Made by a program: the position numbers and the translations under genes
In this document: in pieces, positions 1 to 9,695 of the stretch
How the letters are laid out: the number at the start of each line of letters is the position of its first letter
How positions within the stretch are numbered: position 1 is the stretch's first letter
NCBI RefSeq assembly: GCF_000012225.1
Contig: NC_007716.1
Span: 496,001 to 560,000 of the forward strand
Reading direction: 5' to 3'
Length of the DNA stretch: 64,000 bases
Origin: Aster yellows witches'-broom phytoplasma AYWB
Lineage (GTDB): Bacteria > Bacillota_I > Bacilli_A > Acholeplasmatales > Acholeplasmataceae
Notes under the pieces: model-generated
Database searches by the model: none
What the model saw: only the letters and a program-made list of their open reading frames with translations
Told to the model about the DNA's origin: nothing

Positions 1-122
1 AGACCCACGGATCTTCACTTATTTACAGCTTCCCGTGGCGTTTCGCCGTTAATTGCGTCCTTCATCGGCTCTTAGTGCCAAGGCATCCGCTGTGCGCCCT
101 TAGTTCCTTTGATTTTTTAACC
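1..122 (-). rRNA. rrl: 23S ribosomal RNA, 5' end (partial)
   Basis: The complement reads as the conserved 5' end of bacterial 23S rRNA: the GGUUAA..AAGGGCGCACAGCGGAUGCC start followed by the GCACUAAGAGCCGAUGAAGGACG block. The gene runs off the left edge of the window, so only about 120 bases are present. It lies downstream of tRNA-Ile and 16S on the same strand, in the usual 16S-tRNA-23S order. The exact mature 5' end is approximate. Confidence 0.95.
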
Positions 123-176
123 TTCGTTTATCTACTTTTCAAAGAGCTTTTTTAAGATTTTGCCTATTTTTGGTTA

Positions 177-253
177 TGGTGGGCCTAAATGGACTTGAAC
201 CACCGACCTCACACTTATCAGGCGTGTGCTCTAACCAACTGAGCTATAGGCCC
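177..253 (-). tRNA. tRNA-Ile (GAU) in the 16S-23S spacer
   Basis: The minus strand folds as a full cloverleaf: acceptor GGGCCTA pairs with TAGGCCC, the anticodon loop is CTGATAA with anticodon GAT, and the T loop is GGTTCAAGTCC. The 3' CCA is encoded. A single tRNA-Ile between 16S and 23S is a hallmark of phytoplasma rRNA operons and helps identify the organism. Confidence 0.97.
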
Positions 254-329
254 TTAATCTTAAAAAGATTTAAATGTTGCAAATAAAATTTGCAAGGAAT
301 TTAAAATGAAAAACTTTCTTAAGTCTCTC

Positions 330-348
330 AAAACTGAAGATGATAATT
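330..348 (-). other. 16S precursor processing stem, downstream arm
   Basis: On the minus strand this 19-base segment just after the 16S 3' end is perfectly complementary to bases 1969-1987 in the 16S leader. Pairing them would loop out the whole 16S, as in the RNase III processing stem of bacterial rRNA precursors. The complementarity is seen directly; the processing role is inferred from the family. Confidence 0.75.
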
Positions 349-356
349 GTTTCCTT

Positions 357-1891
<1,535 letters not shown>

Positions 1892-1968
1892 TTACAAAAT
1901 TGATTCATCAAAAATTGCTTTTTGGTGTCAATTTTAAGGTGTTAAAAAAATAATTGAAAATATTCGTT

Positions 1969-1987
1969 AATTATCATCTTCAGTTTT
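1969..1987 (-). other. 16S precursor processing stem, upstream arm
   Basis: This segment lies in the leader between tRNA-Tyr and 16S and is exactly complementary over 19 bases to 330-348 beyond the 16S 3' end. The minus-strand text around it (CTTTGAAAACTGAAGATG) resembles the rRNA leader and spacer boxes common in Gram-positive bacteria. It is read as the other half of the 16S processing stem. Confidence 0.75.
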
Positions 1988-2006
1988 CAAAGATTAAAAA
2001 AATTAA

Positions 2007-2090
2007 TGGTGAAGGGAGGTGGATTCGAACCACCGTACCTTACGGAACAGTTTTACAGACTGCTGCGTTTAGCCGCTTCGCTATCCCTCC
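2007..2090 (-). tRNA. tRNA-Tyr (GUA)
   Basis: The minus strand gives a class II tRNA with a long variable arm. The acceptor GGAGGGA pairs with TCCCTTC, the anticodon loop CTGTAAA gives anticodon GTA, the T loop is GGTTCGAATCC, and CCA is encoded. It sits 115 bases upstream of 16S on the same strand, between the promoter at 2129-2157 and the rRNA, so it is probably the first product of the rRNA transcript. Confidence 0.96.
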
Positions 2091-2128
2091 TAAATTGCTT
2101 AACAATTTCAAATTTATTTACCTTAGAT

Positions 2129-2157
2129 ATTATAGCACATATAAAAATGAAAAGCAA
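2129..2157 (-). promoter_or_regulatory. Sigma-70 promoter for tRNA-Tyr and the rRNA operon
   Basis: On the minus strand TTGCTT and TATAAT are separated by exactly 17 bases, with an extended -10 (TGC directly before TATAAT). The predicted start lies about 30 bases upstream of tRNA-Tyr. No better promoter is seen in the tRNA-Tyr to 16S gap apart from an isolated TTGACA near 1926-1931 with no good -10. Confidence 0.75.
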
Positions 2158-2379
2158 GCTTTTTTGTTTTTTTTTAAAATTTTTAATTTGGGTTGTCATT
2201 TTTGATAGGAATTTGGGGTTGGATAATGGCGTTTAAAATAGTTTTTTTACAAATAAATATTTTTTATTTTGTAAAAAAAATTATCTTAACTAAATATGAA
2301 AAAATATAAAGATATTATTTGTTTTTTTACTTAGTTTGTTTTTTTGACTTGTTGGAAGCATCAATGAAGACAAAAGTTT

Positions 2380-3921
2380 TTATAAATTGTTTTGTTTTAA
2401 TGCAAAATATTTTTTTTGTATTTTTTTTCTAGTGAGCAAAGTTTGGAAAATAGTATAGGTATTCCCAACAATCCAATATAAAGACAATATTGGGTTAGAA
2501 CGCGAGAAAAACACCATCATTAAAATCATAAAAACACTCATAATTTTAATGCTTTTTTCTGATTGTTTAGCTTTTTGTTTTTGTTCTGAAGTCAAATGAT
2601 AAGAAGGAGTTTTTAAATAATCTGGTTTTTTAAAACTAATTTTATTCAAAATAAACATCGTTGCTCCAACTAAAAAAGAAAGCAAAAAGATAACAAAAGC
2701 GTTGTTGGGATTAGAAGGTTTTAAATTAATTAATCCTAAAAAGGGCTTTTCAATTAATTTATCAGTTGCAAAAATACCTCCAGGAATAATAAAACGACTT
2801 AGGGTTTGATTAATTGCAATAAATAAGGGAAGTTGTAAGAAAGATAGCAAAAAACCCCAAAAAGAAAAATTATTTTTGCGATAAACTTTTAAAATTTCTA
2901 ACTGCATTTTTTGAGCAGAAGCAAGATCTTTTTTGATAGCATATTTTTGCTTTACTTTTTCAATTTCGGACTGAATTAAGCTCATATTCATACTCAAAGT
3001 ACTTGTTTTAGTATAAATAGGCCAAGTTAAAGTACGGATGAAAACGGTAGCCAAAACGATTCCTAATCCTAAGTTTCCAAAAAACATACCAGAAGCACCA
3101 TAAACTAAGAAAGTTGAGAAAAAATATAAAAAAGAACCAATTGAAATTATTAAAATATTCCAAAAATAACCAAAGAGACTCCATTCCAGCCTAGAAGTAA
3201 ATTGAATTGGCACTGAAAAATTGGTTATAAAAAGTTTTCTAGGCATTAAACGGCCATTATTAAATCTAACATTAATTTTAGATAAAACATTATTTGAAGT
3301 GTTTTTGATATTTTCTGCATAATCATCTTCTAATTTTATATTTTCTAAAGAAACCGAAATAAGTTTATTAGACGAATCAATTTTTTGAAACTCTAATGCG
3401 TCTCTTAATTCTTTTTTTTGATATTTATTGTTTTCAATATAATCATCATTAGTGCCTGCAGCAACTGTTAAAAAATCCTTCATTAATTTATTTTTGAATT
3501 CGGTTGTTTCTTTATCAGTTTTAAAAGTTAAAAAATATTCTTCTTTATTATCTAATTTAGAAAAATTAAATTCATCTTTTAATTTAGGATCTGGTTTTTT
3601 TATTAAACTAAAAAAATATTTTGCTTCTTTTTTTTTAGCTAACATGCCTTTAAATTCGTCTTGCGTAGATATTTGAATTTCTTTCTTTTTGTCATTGATG
3701 ACATAAACTACAAAAATATCAGCATAATCAGATAATAGCTTAGAAGAATCAACAGGATCAAAATATTTTTTATGTTTTTCGCTATTTTTAAAAACAACAA
3801 CTTTGTCTAAAACTTCTATTTTTTCAGGCTTTGGAGGAGTAAGGAGCCAAAAAAATAACCCGAATAGAAAAATTGTTAAAAATAAAAAAAAATTTTTTGA
3901 AGAATGATTTCTAACATCCAT
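2380..3921 (-). CDS. yidC: YidC/OxaA membrane protein insertase
   Basis: This 513-residue protein inserts and folds membrane proteins alone or with SecYEG. An N-terminal membrane anchor (about residues 11-28) is followed by a long lysine-rich extracellular region. The conserved YidC core begins near residue 250, with transmembrane helices and the signature segment LATVFIRTLTWPIYTKTSTL. The tail is basic (LTRKKIQKKYFALKQ), as expected for ribosome contact. The start has a clean AAGGAG ribosome site. It follows rnpA by 18 bases, in the classic rpmH-rnpA-yidC order. The extracellular domain is larger than in Gram-positive YidC and lacks the lipobox. Confidence 0.92.
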   Translation of the reverse strand: MDVRNHSSKNFFLFLTIFLFGLFFWLLTPPKPEKIEVLDKVVVFKNSEKHKKYFDPVDSSKLLSDYADIFVVYVINDKKKEIQISTQDEFKGMLAKKKEAKYFFSLIKKPDPKLKDEFNFSKLDNKEEYFLTFKTDKETTEFKNKLMKDFLTVAAGTNDDYIENNKYQKKELRDALEFQKIDSSNKLISVSLENIKLEDDYAENIKNTSNNVLSKINVRFNNGRLMPRKLFITNFSVPIQFTSRLEWSLFGYFWNILIISIGSFLYFFSTFLVYGASGMFFGNLGLGIVLATVFIRTLTWPIYTKTSTLSMNMSLIQSEIEKVKQKYAIKKDLASAQKMQLEILKVYRKNNFSFWGFLLSFLQLPLFIAINQTLSRFIIPGGIFATDKLIEKPFLGLINLKPSNPNNAFVIFLLSFLVGATMFILNKISFKKPDYLKTPSYHLTSEQKQKAKQSEKSIKIMSVFMILMMVFFSRSNPILSLYWIVGNTYTIFQTLLTRKKIQKKYFALKQNNL

Positions 3922-3939
3922 TTTAATTAACTCCTTATT

Positions 3940-4287
3940 TTAGTTATTTGAAAGTAATATGCGAGTTTTGGTAGCGAATTGAAAAAAGAAAGTTTTTAAT
4001 TGTTTAAAAGTTAGGGTTTTGGCTGGAGCTTTAATAACAATAACAAAACACATTTTGGGGTTAAGGCAAGGAGAAAAACTACTAATAATCGCTCTTAAAC
4101 GACGTTTGATTAAATTTCTTTCGTGGGCTTTTCCATATTTTTTGCCAACACTTAAAGCAAATTTAAAATGAGGAAAGGTAGTTTGTTTGACATAATAAAT
4201 AATAAAAAAAGAGTTTCCGTATCTTTTTTTAGATTTAAAAACAGGGGTGATTTCGTTTTCTTTTTTAAGAATATATTTTCTTTTCAT
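3940..4287 (-). CDS. rnpA: Ribonuclease P protein component
   Basis: This is the basic protein subunit of RNase P, which trims the 5' ends of precursor tRNAs. The family motif KAHERNLIKRRLRAI is present and the 115-residue length is normal. The open frame extends to a TTG at 4326, but the ATG at 4287 (MKRKYILKKENE) matches the usual N-terminus and has an AGGA about 13 bases upstream, so it is preferred. It is followed by yidC. A strong terminator lies between it and rpmH, so it needs read-through or its own promoter. Confidence 0.93.
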   Translation of the reverse strand: MKRKYILKKENEITPVFKSKKRYGNSFFIIYYVKQTTFPHFKFALSVGKKYGKAHERNLIKRRLRAIISSFSPCLNPKMCFVIVIKAPAKTLTFKQLKTFFFQFATKTRILLSNN

Positions 4288-4402
4288 CTTATTAATGATC
4301 CTAAAATTCTTAACTTTTATATTCAAAACATCAATTAACCATTTTAAAAAATATAAATTCCATAATTATTAATGGCGCAATAACAATAAAAAGAAATTTA
4401 TC

Positions 4403-4430
4403 AAAAAAACACCGAAAAAGCGGTGTTTAT
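4403..4430 (-). terminator. Intrinsic terminator after rpmH
   Basis: On the minus strand an 8-base perfect stem (AAACACCG with CGGTGTTT) around a six-base loop is followed by a run of T. It lies 40 bases downstream of the rpmH stop and upstream of rnpA, so it should end or attenuate the rpmH transcript before rnpA-yidC. Confidence 0.85.
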
Positions 4431-4469
4431 TTTTGGTTTGAATATAATCAAAATCAAGTTAGTTTTATT

Positions 4470-4604
4470 TTAAACTGTTATTTGCAAACGTCCTTTAGCT
4501 CTTCTTCTAGCAAGAACTTTGCATCCTCCAACAGTTGACATTCTAGCTCTAAAACCATGAGTTCTTTTTCTTTTGATTTTGCTAGGTTGATATGTTCGTT
4601 TCAT
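4470..4604 (-). CDS. rpmH: Ribosomal protein L34
   Basis: This 44-residue basic protein of the large subunit starts [22 protein letters not shown] and ends with an arginine-rich tail (ARRRAKGR), matching L34 over its whole length. The ribosome site is GAGG, about 9 bases before the ATG. It has a consensus promoter at 4640-4668 and its own terminator at 4403-4430, so it is probably a short, highly expressed single-gene transcript. The usual neighbour dnaA is absent; proS lies upstream instead. Confidence 0.97.
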   Translation of the reverse strand: MKRTYQPSKIKRKRTHGFRARMSTVGGCKVLARRRAKGRLQITV

Positions 4605-4639
4605 AAAAAAACCTCTTTTCTATTTAACACACTTTCCTA

Positions 4640-4668
4640 ATTATAGCTTTTTTAATATGAAATGTCAA
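4640..4668 (-). promoter_or_regulatory. Consensus sigma-70 promoter for rpmH
   Basis: On the minus strand a perfect TTGACA and a perfect TATAAT are separated by 17 bases, with the start point expected about 30 bases before the rpmH ATG. This is one of the two best promoter matches seen in the window. Confidence 0.9.
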
Positions 4669-4771
4669 GTCTAAAAGTTTTGAATAATTAAAAAGTAGTG
4701 GTTGTGGGGGGTAAAAAATGTAAAAATTAAAATATTTATAAAAAGAAAGAAAACATTTGGATAAATGATTT

Positions 4772-6196
4772 TTAATAAGCTCTAGCAAATAAAACAGTTT
4801 GAAGGGCTTTTTTGTTAGTAACAGGGCAATTAGCAGTAATTAAATTAGTTTCTAAAATAACTCTTGCAGTAGCTCCTGTTTCTTGTTTAATTTGCAATTC
4901 GGCATCAGTTCCTGAAATGCTCATCGCTACATAACCGCCTTGTTTGAGGTAAGTTTTAAATTCTTCATAAGTAGTAGCTTGTTTGCGATTTTGTTCTAAA
5001 TGTTGCAGTGCTTTTTGATACATGTTGTTGTGCATGGTTTCAAATAATTGCGGGATTTGAGATGGAAAATCTTTAATTTTGATATTTTGTTTGGCGAAGT
5101 TATATCTTTGAAAAATAGTAACTTCATCATTTTCTAAACCACGTTTACCAATTTCTATACGTAAAGGAACACCTTTAAGCTCATATTGACTAAATTTCCA
5201 ACCAGCAGTTTTGTCTTGTAGATCAAGATGAACGCGATAGTTTTTTTGAAGGATGGAAAAAAGATTTTCGGATACTTGTTTTACCGACTCATCTTGAGTT
5301 TGCAAAGGAATAATTACAATTTGCATAGGAGCAACATAAGGCGGCAGAACTAGTCCTTCATCATCGCTGTGAACCATAATTAAAGCTCCAATTAAACGTG
5401 TAGAAACACCCCAAGATGTTTGATGGGCATATTTTTTTTGATTGTCGCAATCTTGAAATTGTATTTGAAACGATTTAGCAAAAATAATACCTAAGTAATG
5501 AGAAGTCCCTGCTTGAAGAGCTTGTCCGTCATGCATTAACGCTTCGATAGAATAAGTGATTAGGGCTCCAGCAAATTTTTCTGTTTCGGTTTTTTTGCCA
5601 CACACAAAAGGAAGAGCTAAAAGGTCTTTACCTAACTTTTGATAAATATCAAGGATGGATAAAGTTTGTTGCATCGCTTCTTGTTCGGTGGCATGCACAG
5701 TGTGTCCTTCTTGCCACAAAAACTCTTTACCTCTTAAAAAAGGTTTAGTTGTTTTTTCCCAACGAACCACATTGCACCATTGATTATATAACTTAGGTAA
5801 ATCACGATAAGAAGTGATTGTTTTAGAATAATATTGCGAAAATAAAATCTCTGAAGTAGGACGAATTACTAGTTTTTCGGATAAGTTTTTTTTGCCTGTA
5901 GTTGTTATCATTGCTGCTTCTGGAGAAAATCCTTGAATATGTTCTTTTTCTTTGTGAAATAGTTTTTCTGGAAAAACTAACGGAAAATAAACATTTTGAT
6001 GCCCTGTTTTTTGCAAAGTACAATTAAGATGTTTTTGAATATTTTCCCACAAAGCATAACCATAAGGAAGATATATAATAAACCCTTTTGCCTCAGAATA
6101 AGCTATTAATTCAGCTTTGAGACAAATATCTGTATACCATTTTCCAAAATCAGATAAGCGAGTAGCAACTGTTTTAACTCGTTTCATTGTCTTCAT
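4772..6196 (-). CDS. proS: Prolyl-tRNA synthetase, archaeal/eukaryotic type
   Basis: Class II synthetase that charges tRNA-Pro. At 474 residues it is the short form without the editing insertion and with the extra C-terminal domain of the archaeal/eukaryotic type, as in mycoplasmas. Recognisable parts are the N-terminal FGKWYTDICLKAEL, motif 2 around RWEKTTKPFLRGKEFLWQEGH with TSEILFSQ before it, the HQTSWGVSTRLIGALIMVHSDDEG motif 3 region (shown across residues about 245-270), and a C-terminal anticodon domain. It ends in ARAY, the conserved aromatic C-terminus of this type. A C6 tract lies 60 bases past its stop on the transcribed strand. Confidence 0.95.
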   Translation of the reverse strand: MKTMKRVKTVATRLSDFGKWYTDICLKAELIAYSEAKGFIIYLPYGYALWENIQKHLNCTLQKTGHQNVYFPLVFPEKLFHKEKEHIQGFSPEAAMITTTGKKNLSEKLVIRPTSEILFSQYYSKTITSYRDLPKLYNQWCNVVRWEKTTKPFLRGKEFLWQEGHTVHATEQEAMQQTLSILDIYQKLGKDLLALPFVCGKKTETEKFAGALITYSIEALMHDGQALQAGTSHYLGIIFAKSFQIQFQDCDNQKKYAHQTSWGVSTRLIGALIMVHSDDEGLVLPPYVAPMQIVIIPLQTQDESVKQVSENLFSILQKNYRVHLDLQDKTAGWKFSQYELKGVPLRIEIGKRGLENDEVTIFQRYNFAKQNIKIKDFPSQIPQLFETMHNNMYQKALQHLEQNRKQATTYEEFKTYLKQGGYVAMSISGTDAELQIKQETGATARVILETNLITANCPVTNKKALQTVLFARAY

Positions 6197-6573
6197 TTTT
6201 AATTACCTTTGTTTAGTTATAATATATTATAAATATTTAAATTAAATGTATGATTTTTGTTGGTTTTTAAAAAACAAACTATAAGCAAAAATATTATAAC
6301 ATGAAAAAATAATAAAAAATAAATATTTAAAAGTATAATGATGGTTTGTAAATGGAGGTCTTTTGAAAATATTTATTTTTTAAAGAATATAACAATTCTT
6401 TTATTTCAATTTATAATAATGTTGTTGTAGTTTGGAAACGAAAAGAAATAATTGTAGGTGGAATTAGAATTTGGCAATCCGTAATAAAAAAAGGGGGGAC
6501 AAAAGTTTTTTATTGATTAAAAAATGTCAAATATCTATTAAAAAAGAAAGGATAAAAAAAATAAATTTAAAAT
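6197..6573. other. Intergenic stretch with a possible gene remnant
   Basis: These 377 bases separate proS from tRNA-Ser. No intact gene is seen. The plus strand carries GGAGG followed by a TTG start and a frame broken by one shift (listed separately at 6363-6516). On the transcribed minus strand a C6 tract followed by T7 lies at 6486-6498, 75 bases beyond the tRNA-Ser 3' end. Confidence 0.5.
6363..6516 (+). pseudogene. Possible frameshifted small ORF, unknown
   Basis: A GGAGG at 6354-6358 precedes a TTG at 6363. The frame MKIFIF stops at once, but a one-base shift at the following T6 run opens about 43 codons reading KEYNNSFISIYNN.. to ..VIKKGGTKVFY before a TGA. The protein-like composition suggests a remnant. 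No family is recognised, and it may be chance in AT-rich DNA. Confidence 0.25.
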
Positions 6574-6664
6574 GGCGGAGTAGAAGGGATTCGAACCCTT
6601 GAACCGATTTCTCGGACTACGTCCTTAGCAGGGACGCCTCTTATAGCCACTTGAGTACTACTCC
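6574..6664 (-). tRNA. tRNA-Ser (GCU)
   Basis: The minus strand forms a class II tRNA: acceptor GGAGTAG with CTACTCC, anticodon loop CTGCTAA giving anticodon GCT, a long variable arm, a GGTTCGAATCC T loop and an encoded 3' CCA (GCCA). It lies about 130 bases downstream of tRNA-Cys on the same strand, so the two may share a transcript. Confidence 0.96.
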
Positions 6665-6792
6665 TAAATTATATAAAAAATAATAAATAGATGAATATAA
6701 ACAAATATAAAAAGTAAAAATAAAAGGAGGTTTGATGAAAAAATAGTAATTGCAATTTGTTAAAAAATATCAAAAAAAGTGTATTAAAAAAA

Positions 6793-6866
<74 letters not shown>

Positions 6867-6896
6867 AAACATCGCTTTAATGCGATTTGTTTGTAA

Positions 6897-7996
6897 TTAA
6901 ATTAATGAGTGACAAATGTCTTTGACTTCTTTAGGGATATGTTTTGATAAATTAAGAGCTCCTTCTTGAGTGATTAAAATGATTAAAAGGTTGTCTTAAA
7001 TTATTGCCCCAAACCCTAAAAATCTTTTAATATAGACCTGGTTAGGCATTAATTGCGCTGTTTTGTTCATATAACACATATATAATTGCAAACGTCATGA
7101 ATATCTAATCTTAAATGATGTCATAAGTCGTGATAGCAATATTGATGGATTTTTTCGTCTTATTTAAGTAAATACAGTTCTTTTAATCCTTGTAAAATAA
7201 AATATCTTTACCACATCAGTTTAATTGCGCAAAAGTGTGATGCGGTTTATCCCAAGCAATGATTTCTTTATTAGCTTTAAGAACTAAATTGTCCGCTTAT
7301 AAAAATAACAACGAGCAATATAAGAGTAATAAAATTATTATAAGTAACATCAATATCAAATAATAAAAAGGTCATTGGGTTTTTAATTGGCATTTAGGTT
7401 TATTATAATGCAAAATTAACGTATTTTCTCCTTAAGCAGCAATGATTTCAAAGGTTTTTTAAGTTTGGTTATTTTCCAAAAATAATGGAAAAGAGAGGCT
7501 ATTTGATATCCACACATTACAGTTTTTAATTTTTTAAAATAATTAAGGATTTGATGATTGATATCTAGCAGATATTATAAATTTTTAAAAAGGTTATAAA
7601 GAAGCAATTTTTTGATAATATTATAAAGCCTAACTTGCTTTTTGGTATAAGGTTTTTTTGGATAGGCCAAAATAAAAACCCTCTAAAGAATCAATAAAAG
7701 AAACACCTTTGAGATATCGAAGAAAAATCATAAAAACTCAAAATATCTACATCCCACAAGGTTTTAATAGGGTCATTTTATTCTAAAAATAAAAAAGTAT
7801 GAGATAAATTATGTGTTTTTACCAAAAATAAAATGGTTTTTGGTTAGTTAATTCCTGTCGAATAATAAAAATTATGATCGAATTCAAAAGGAAAAGCTTG
7901 ACCACAACTCTTAGTAATTGCTTTTCCAGAATAAAAAAGAATAGCGTCGTTTGGTTTAATTTTTAGTATGAAATTATTTCTATTTTGCAAAAACAT
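6897..7996 (-). pseudogene. pepP: Xaa-Pro aminopeptidase (aminopeptidase P), degraded
   Basis: The minus strand can be followed through many stops and frameshifts as an M24B aminopeptidase P. The N-terminal AMP_N domain survives as an open frame (MFLQNRNNFILKIKPNDAILFYSG.. then PFEFDHNFYYSTGIN). Next come TFLFLE-NDPIKTLWDVDI, then EIIAA-GEN..ILHYNKPKCQ, then LLFDIDVTYNN (the first metal-binding region), ANKEIIAWDKPHHTFAQLN, a YYHDL-HHLRLDIHDVCNY remnant of the GHxxG-H box, and finally KDLGFGAII-DNLL followed by ITQEGALNLSKHIPKEVKDI at the C-terminus. The order and spacing match the family over about 1.1 kb, so this is a nearly full-length dead gene. It cannot encode an active enzyme. Confidence 0.8.
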
Positions 7997-8111
7997 AAAA
8001 AAACGTTTTCCCCTTTTTAAGATAGAAAGGAGCAAATAAGTTCATAAAGCAAACGTAAAAATGTTTAATATTAAAAAAATTAATATTAAAAAAAGAAGGC
8101 AAAAAATTGTT

Positions 8112-8261
8112 TTATTTTTTTTCTCTATGTAGAGTGTTAGTTCTAGAAAAAGGACAGTATTTTTTTAATTCTAAACGTCCTGGAGTCTTTTTTTTATTTT
8201 TATCAGTATGATAATTTTCTCTTTTGCACTCTGTGCAAACTAATTTTACTAAATCACGCAT
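8112..8261 (-). CDS. rpmG: Ribosomal protein L33
   Basis: This 49-residue large-subunit protein begins [19 protein letters not shown] and contains the conserved [15 protein letters not shown] segment. A GGAGA ribosome site precedes the ATG. L33 normally has four zinc cysteines as two CxxC pairs. Here the first pair is intact (C9, C12) but the second is C36 with S39, so zinc binding is incomplete. It stands alone behind a promoter that carries a 17-base palindrome. Confidence 0.95.
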   Translation of the reverse strand: MRDLVKLVCTECKRENYHTDKNKKKTPGRLELKKYCPFSRTNTLHREKK

Positions 8262-8298
8262 GTTAATTTTCTCCTAACTAATTAAGCAATATAGTACT

Positions 8299-8327
8299 AT
8301 TATATCAAATTTTTTGATAAATAATAA
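8299..8327 (-). promoter_or_regulatory. Promoter of rpmG with overlapping palindrome
   Basis: On the minus strand TTATTA and TATAAT are 17 bases apart, with the start point about 30 bases before the rpmG ATG. The spacer holds an inverted repeat, TATCAAA-AAA-TTTGATA (8303-8319), that touches the -10 box. Its place between -35 and -10 is typical of a repressor operator, but no regulator is identified. Confidence 0.6.
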
Positions 8328-8346
8328 AGAGTTTTTAAAATTATTA

Positions 8347-9312
8347 TTATTTAGTTTTTTTATAATTAGTAGTAGTTTTTTTATTAAGTAAACGTTTTTT
8401 AATCCATAAAAGAGTATAAGTCATCAAAACTGTAAAGACAAAAAGGCAAGAAAAGACCAAACAAACAAATTCATAACCTGAATAAACAAAACGATAACGT
8501 TTATGATGACGATTTTCATTATCTTCTAACTTTTTGGCATTTGCAGGATTATTTAATTTTTGTTTAAAAGGAGAAAAGAAAACATAAGGAAACATTTTAA
8601 AAGGATCTCTTTTAGCTGCTTGTTTTTCTGAAATTATAATTGGTTTATCTTTTTGCAGATCTTGAAAATAATCTTGCATAGAAAAAAAGCCAAATAAACT
8701 AAAAAAGGTCATATAAAGCAAGGGATGAATAAAAGCTATCCACATTTTTTTATAAGGAATAGCATAAGAATTGACTTTAAAATAAAAATATAGATAACAT
8801 AAGGGAGATAAGGTGTGATGCAAATGAGAAAGAAAAAAAGAAAGACTAAATTTAGGTTCATAAAAATGTCTACCTTTATCAATTAAAGTGTGAAAAATTA
8901 AACCTGTCATCAAAGCACTAACTAAACATGCAAAAACTAAATAATGATAACATTTTTTTTGTCTTAATTTGGTAAAAAATAAAGCATAAACAATTAATAA
9001 AAATAAATTAACTTGATGGGTAAAATACCAAAATGTTTTGATAAAAGTGTGGTGTCCAGGATAATAACCGTATTCGTAATCTAAAATGTTGTCTTCTTTT
9101 CCTGTGGATTCAAAATCAATTTCAGGCATAAAAGTAGGAGCTTTGTACTTATATTGCCAATAACTTTGTCCTTTATTAACACATTCTTTAAAATCATGAA
9201 AAAAAACAAGCATTAAAGTACAAATAGACAACATTAAAAAAAGAAAAACAACATTGGTCTTTTTAAAATAATTTATTAAAACAATTTTTTTAAATCTTAA
9301 TTTTCTTTTCAT
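8347..9312 (-). CDS. Polytopic membrane protein, uncharacterised
   Basis: A 321-residue protein with about six hydrophobic segments: one near the N-terminus (about 20-40), then YFTHQVNLFLLIVYALFF, LVFACLVSALMTGLIF, a LSHLHHTLSPLCYLYFYF segment, FIHPLLYMTFFSLFGFF, and a last helix near 280-305. The arrangement FTHQxNL..HLHHTLSP..HPLLY resembles the mollicute DUF1600 / bacterial Pr6Pr-type membrane proteins, whose role is unknown. This is pattern resemblance only. The start has AAGGAAC upstream. It stands between rpmG and a 72-residue ORF. Confidence 0.75.
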   Translation of the reverse strand: MKRKLRFKKIVLINYFKKTNVVFLFLMLSICTLMLVFFHDFKECVNKGQSYWQYKYKAPTFMPEIDFESTGKEDNILDYEYGYYPGHHTFIKTFWYFTHQVNLFLLIVYALFFTKLRQKKCYHYLVFACLVSALMTGLIFHTLIDKGRHFYEPKFSLSFFLSHLHHTLSPLCYLYFYFKVNSYAIPYKKMWIAFIHPLLYMTFFSLFGFFSMQDYFQDLQKDKPIIISEKQAAKRDPFKMFPYVFFSPFKQKLNNPANAKKLEDNENRHHKRYRFVYSGYEFVCLVFSCLFVFTVLMTYTLLWIKKRLLNKKTTTNYKKTK

Positions 9313-9404
9313 ATTGTTCCTTTTTGGTTTAACATTTAAATATTCAAAAATGCAATTAAAATAATGGATAATGGAAATAAATTATAAACTGAATTAATGA
9401 TAAA

Positions 9405-9623
9405 TTATTGCTGATGAGATTGATTTTTAGAAACAATAGGTTGAATAATGTTTTGATTTAAGGATTGAAGAAAAGGATATTTTTCTTCTCTCATTCTTTT
9501 AAATAACAAGTAAATAAAACCCCTTTGATAATCAATGCGAGTAATAACCGCTATTTGGGTTTCGTTTTGAACTTTGGCGCGAGTTCCTATTAAATAATTT
9601 TTAGCTATGGGTTGCAAAATCAC
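9405..9623 (-). CDS. Small hypothetical protein
   Basis: A 72-residue frame starting at GTG with AAGGAAGTAGG just upstream. The product (MILQPIAKNYLIGTRAKVQN.., then AVITRIDYQRGFIYLLFKRM) has no signal peptide or membrane segment and no recognised motif. The alternation of short beta-like stretches suggests a small globular domain. It lies downstream of the HU gene but beyond that gene's terminator. It is probably real because of the good ribosome site and normal codon use. Confidence 0.5.
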   Translation of the reverse strand: MILQPIAKNYLIGTRAKVQNETQIAVITRIDYQRGFIYLLFKRMREEKYPFLQSLNQNIIQPIVSKNQSHQQ

Positions 9624-9667
9624 TAACCTACTTCCTTATCGGTTCACTTTATCAAAAATTGTAAATA

Positions 9668-9695
9668 AAAAAACAAACTAACTAGTTTGTTTTTT
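9668..9695 (-). terminator. Intrinsic terminator after the HU gene
   Basis: A symmetric hairpin (CAAACT, loop AACT, AGTTTG, extended by A/T pairs) with T runs on both sides begins at the HU stop codon. It should stop minus-strand transcription of the HU gene and, being symmetric, could also act on the plus strand. Confidence 0.8.

Noticed and set aside
1954-2236. Two overlapping plus-strand open frames
   Set aside because: They cover tRNA-Tyr on the opposite strand and have no protein-like features outside it.
6903-7394. HAD-type (Cof) phosphatase, suggested by LLFDIDVTYNN
   Set aside because: The same text fits aminopeptidase P better (LLFDIG.TYNNY), and the flanking blocks on both sides match that family in order.
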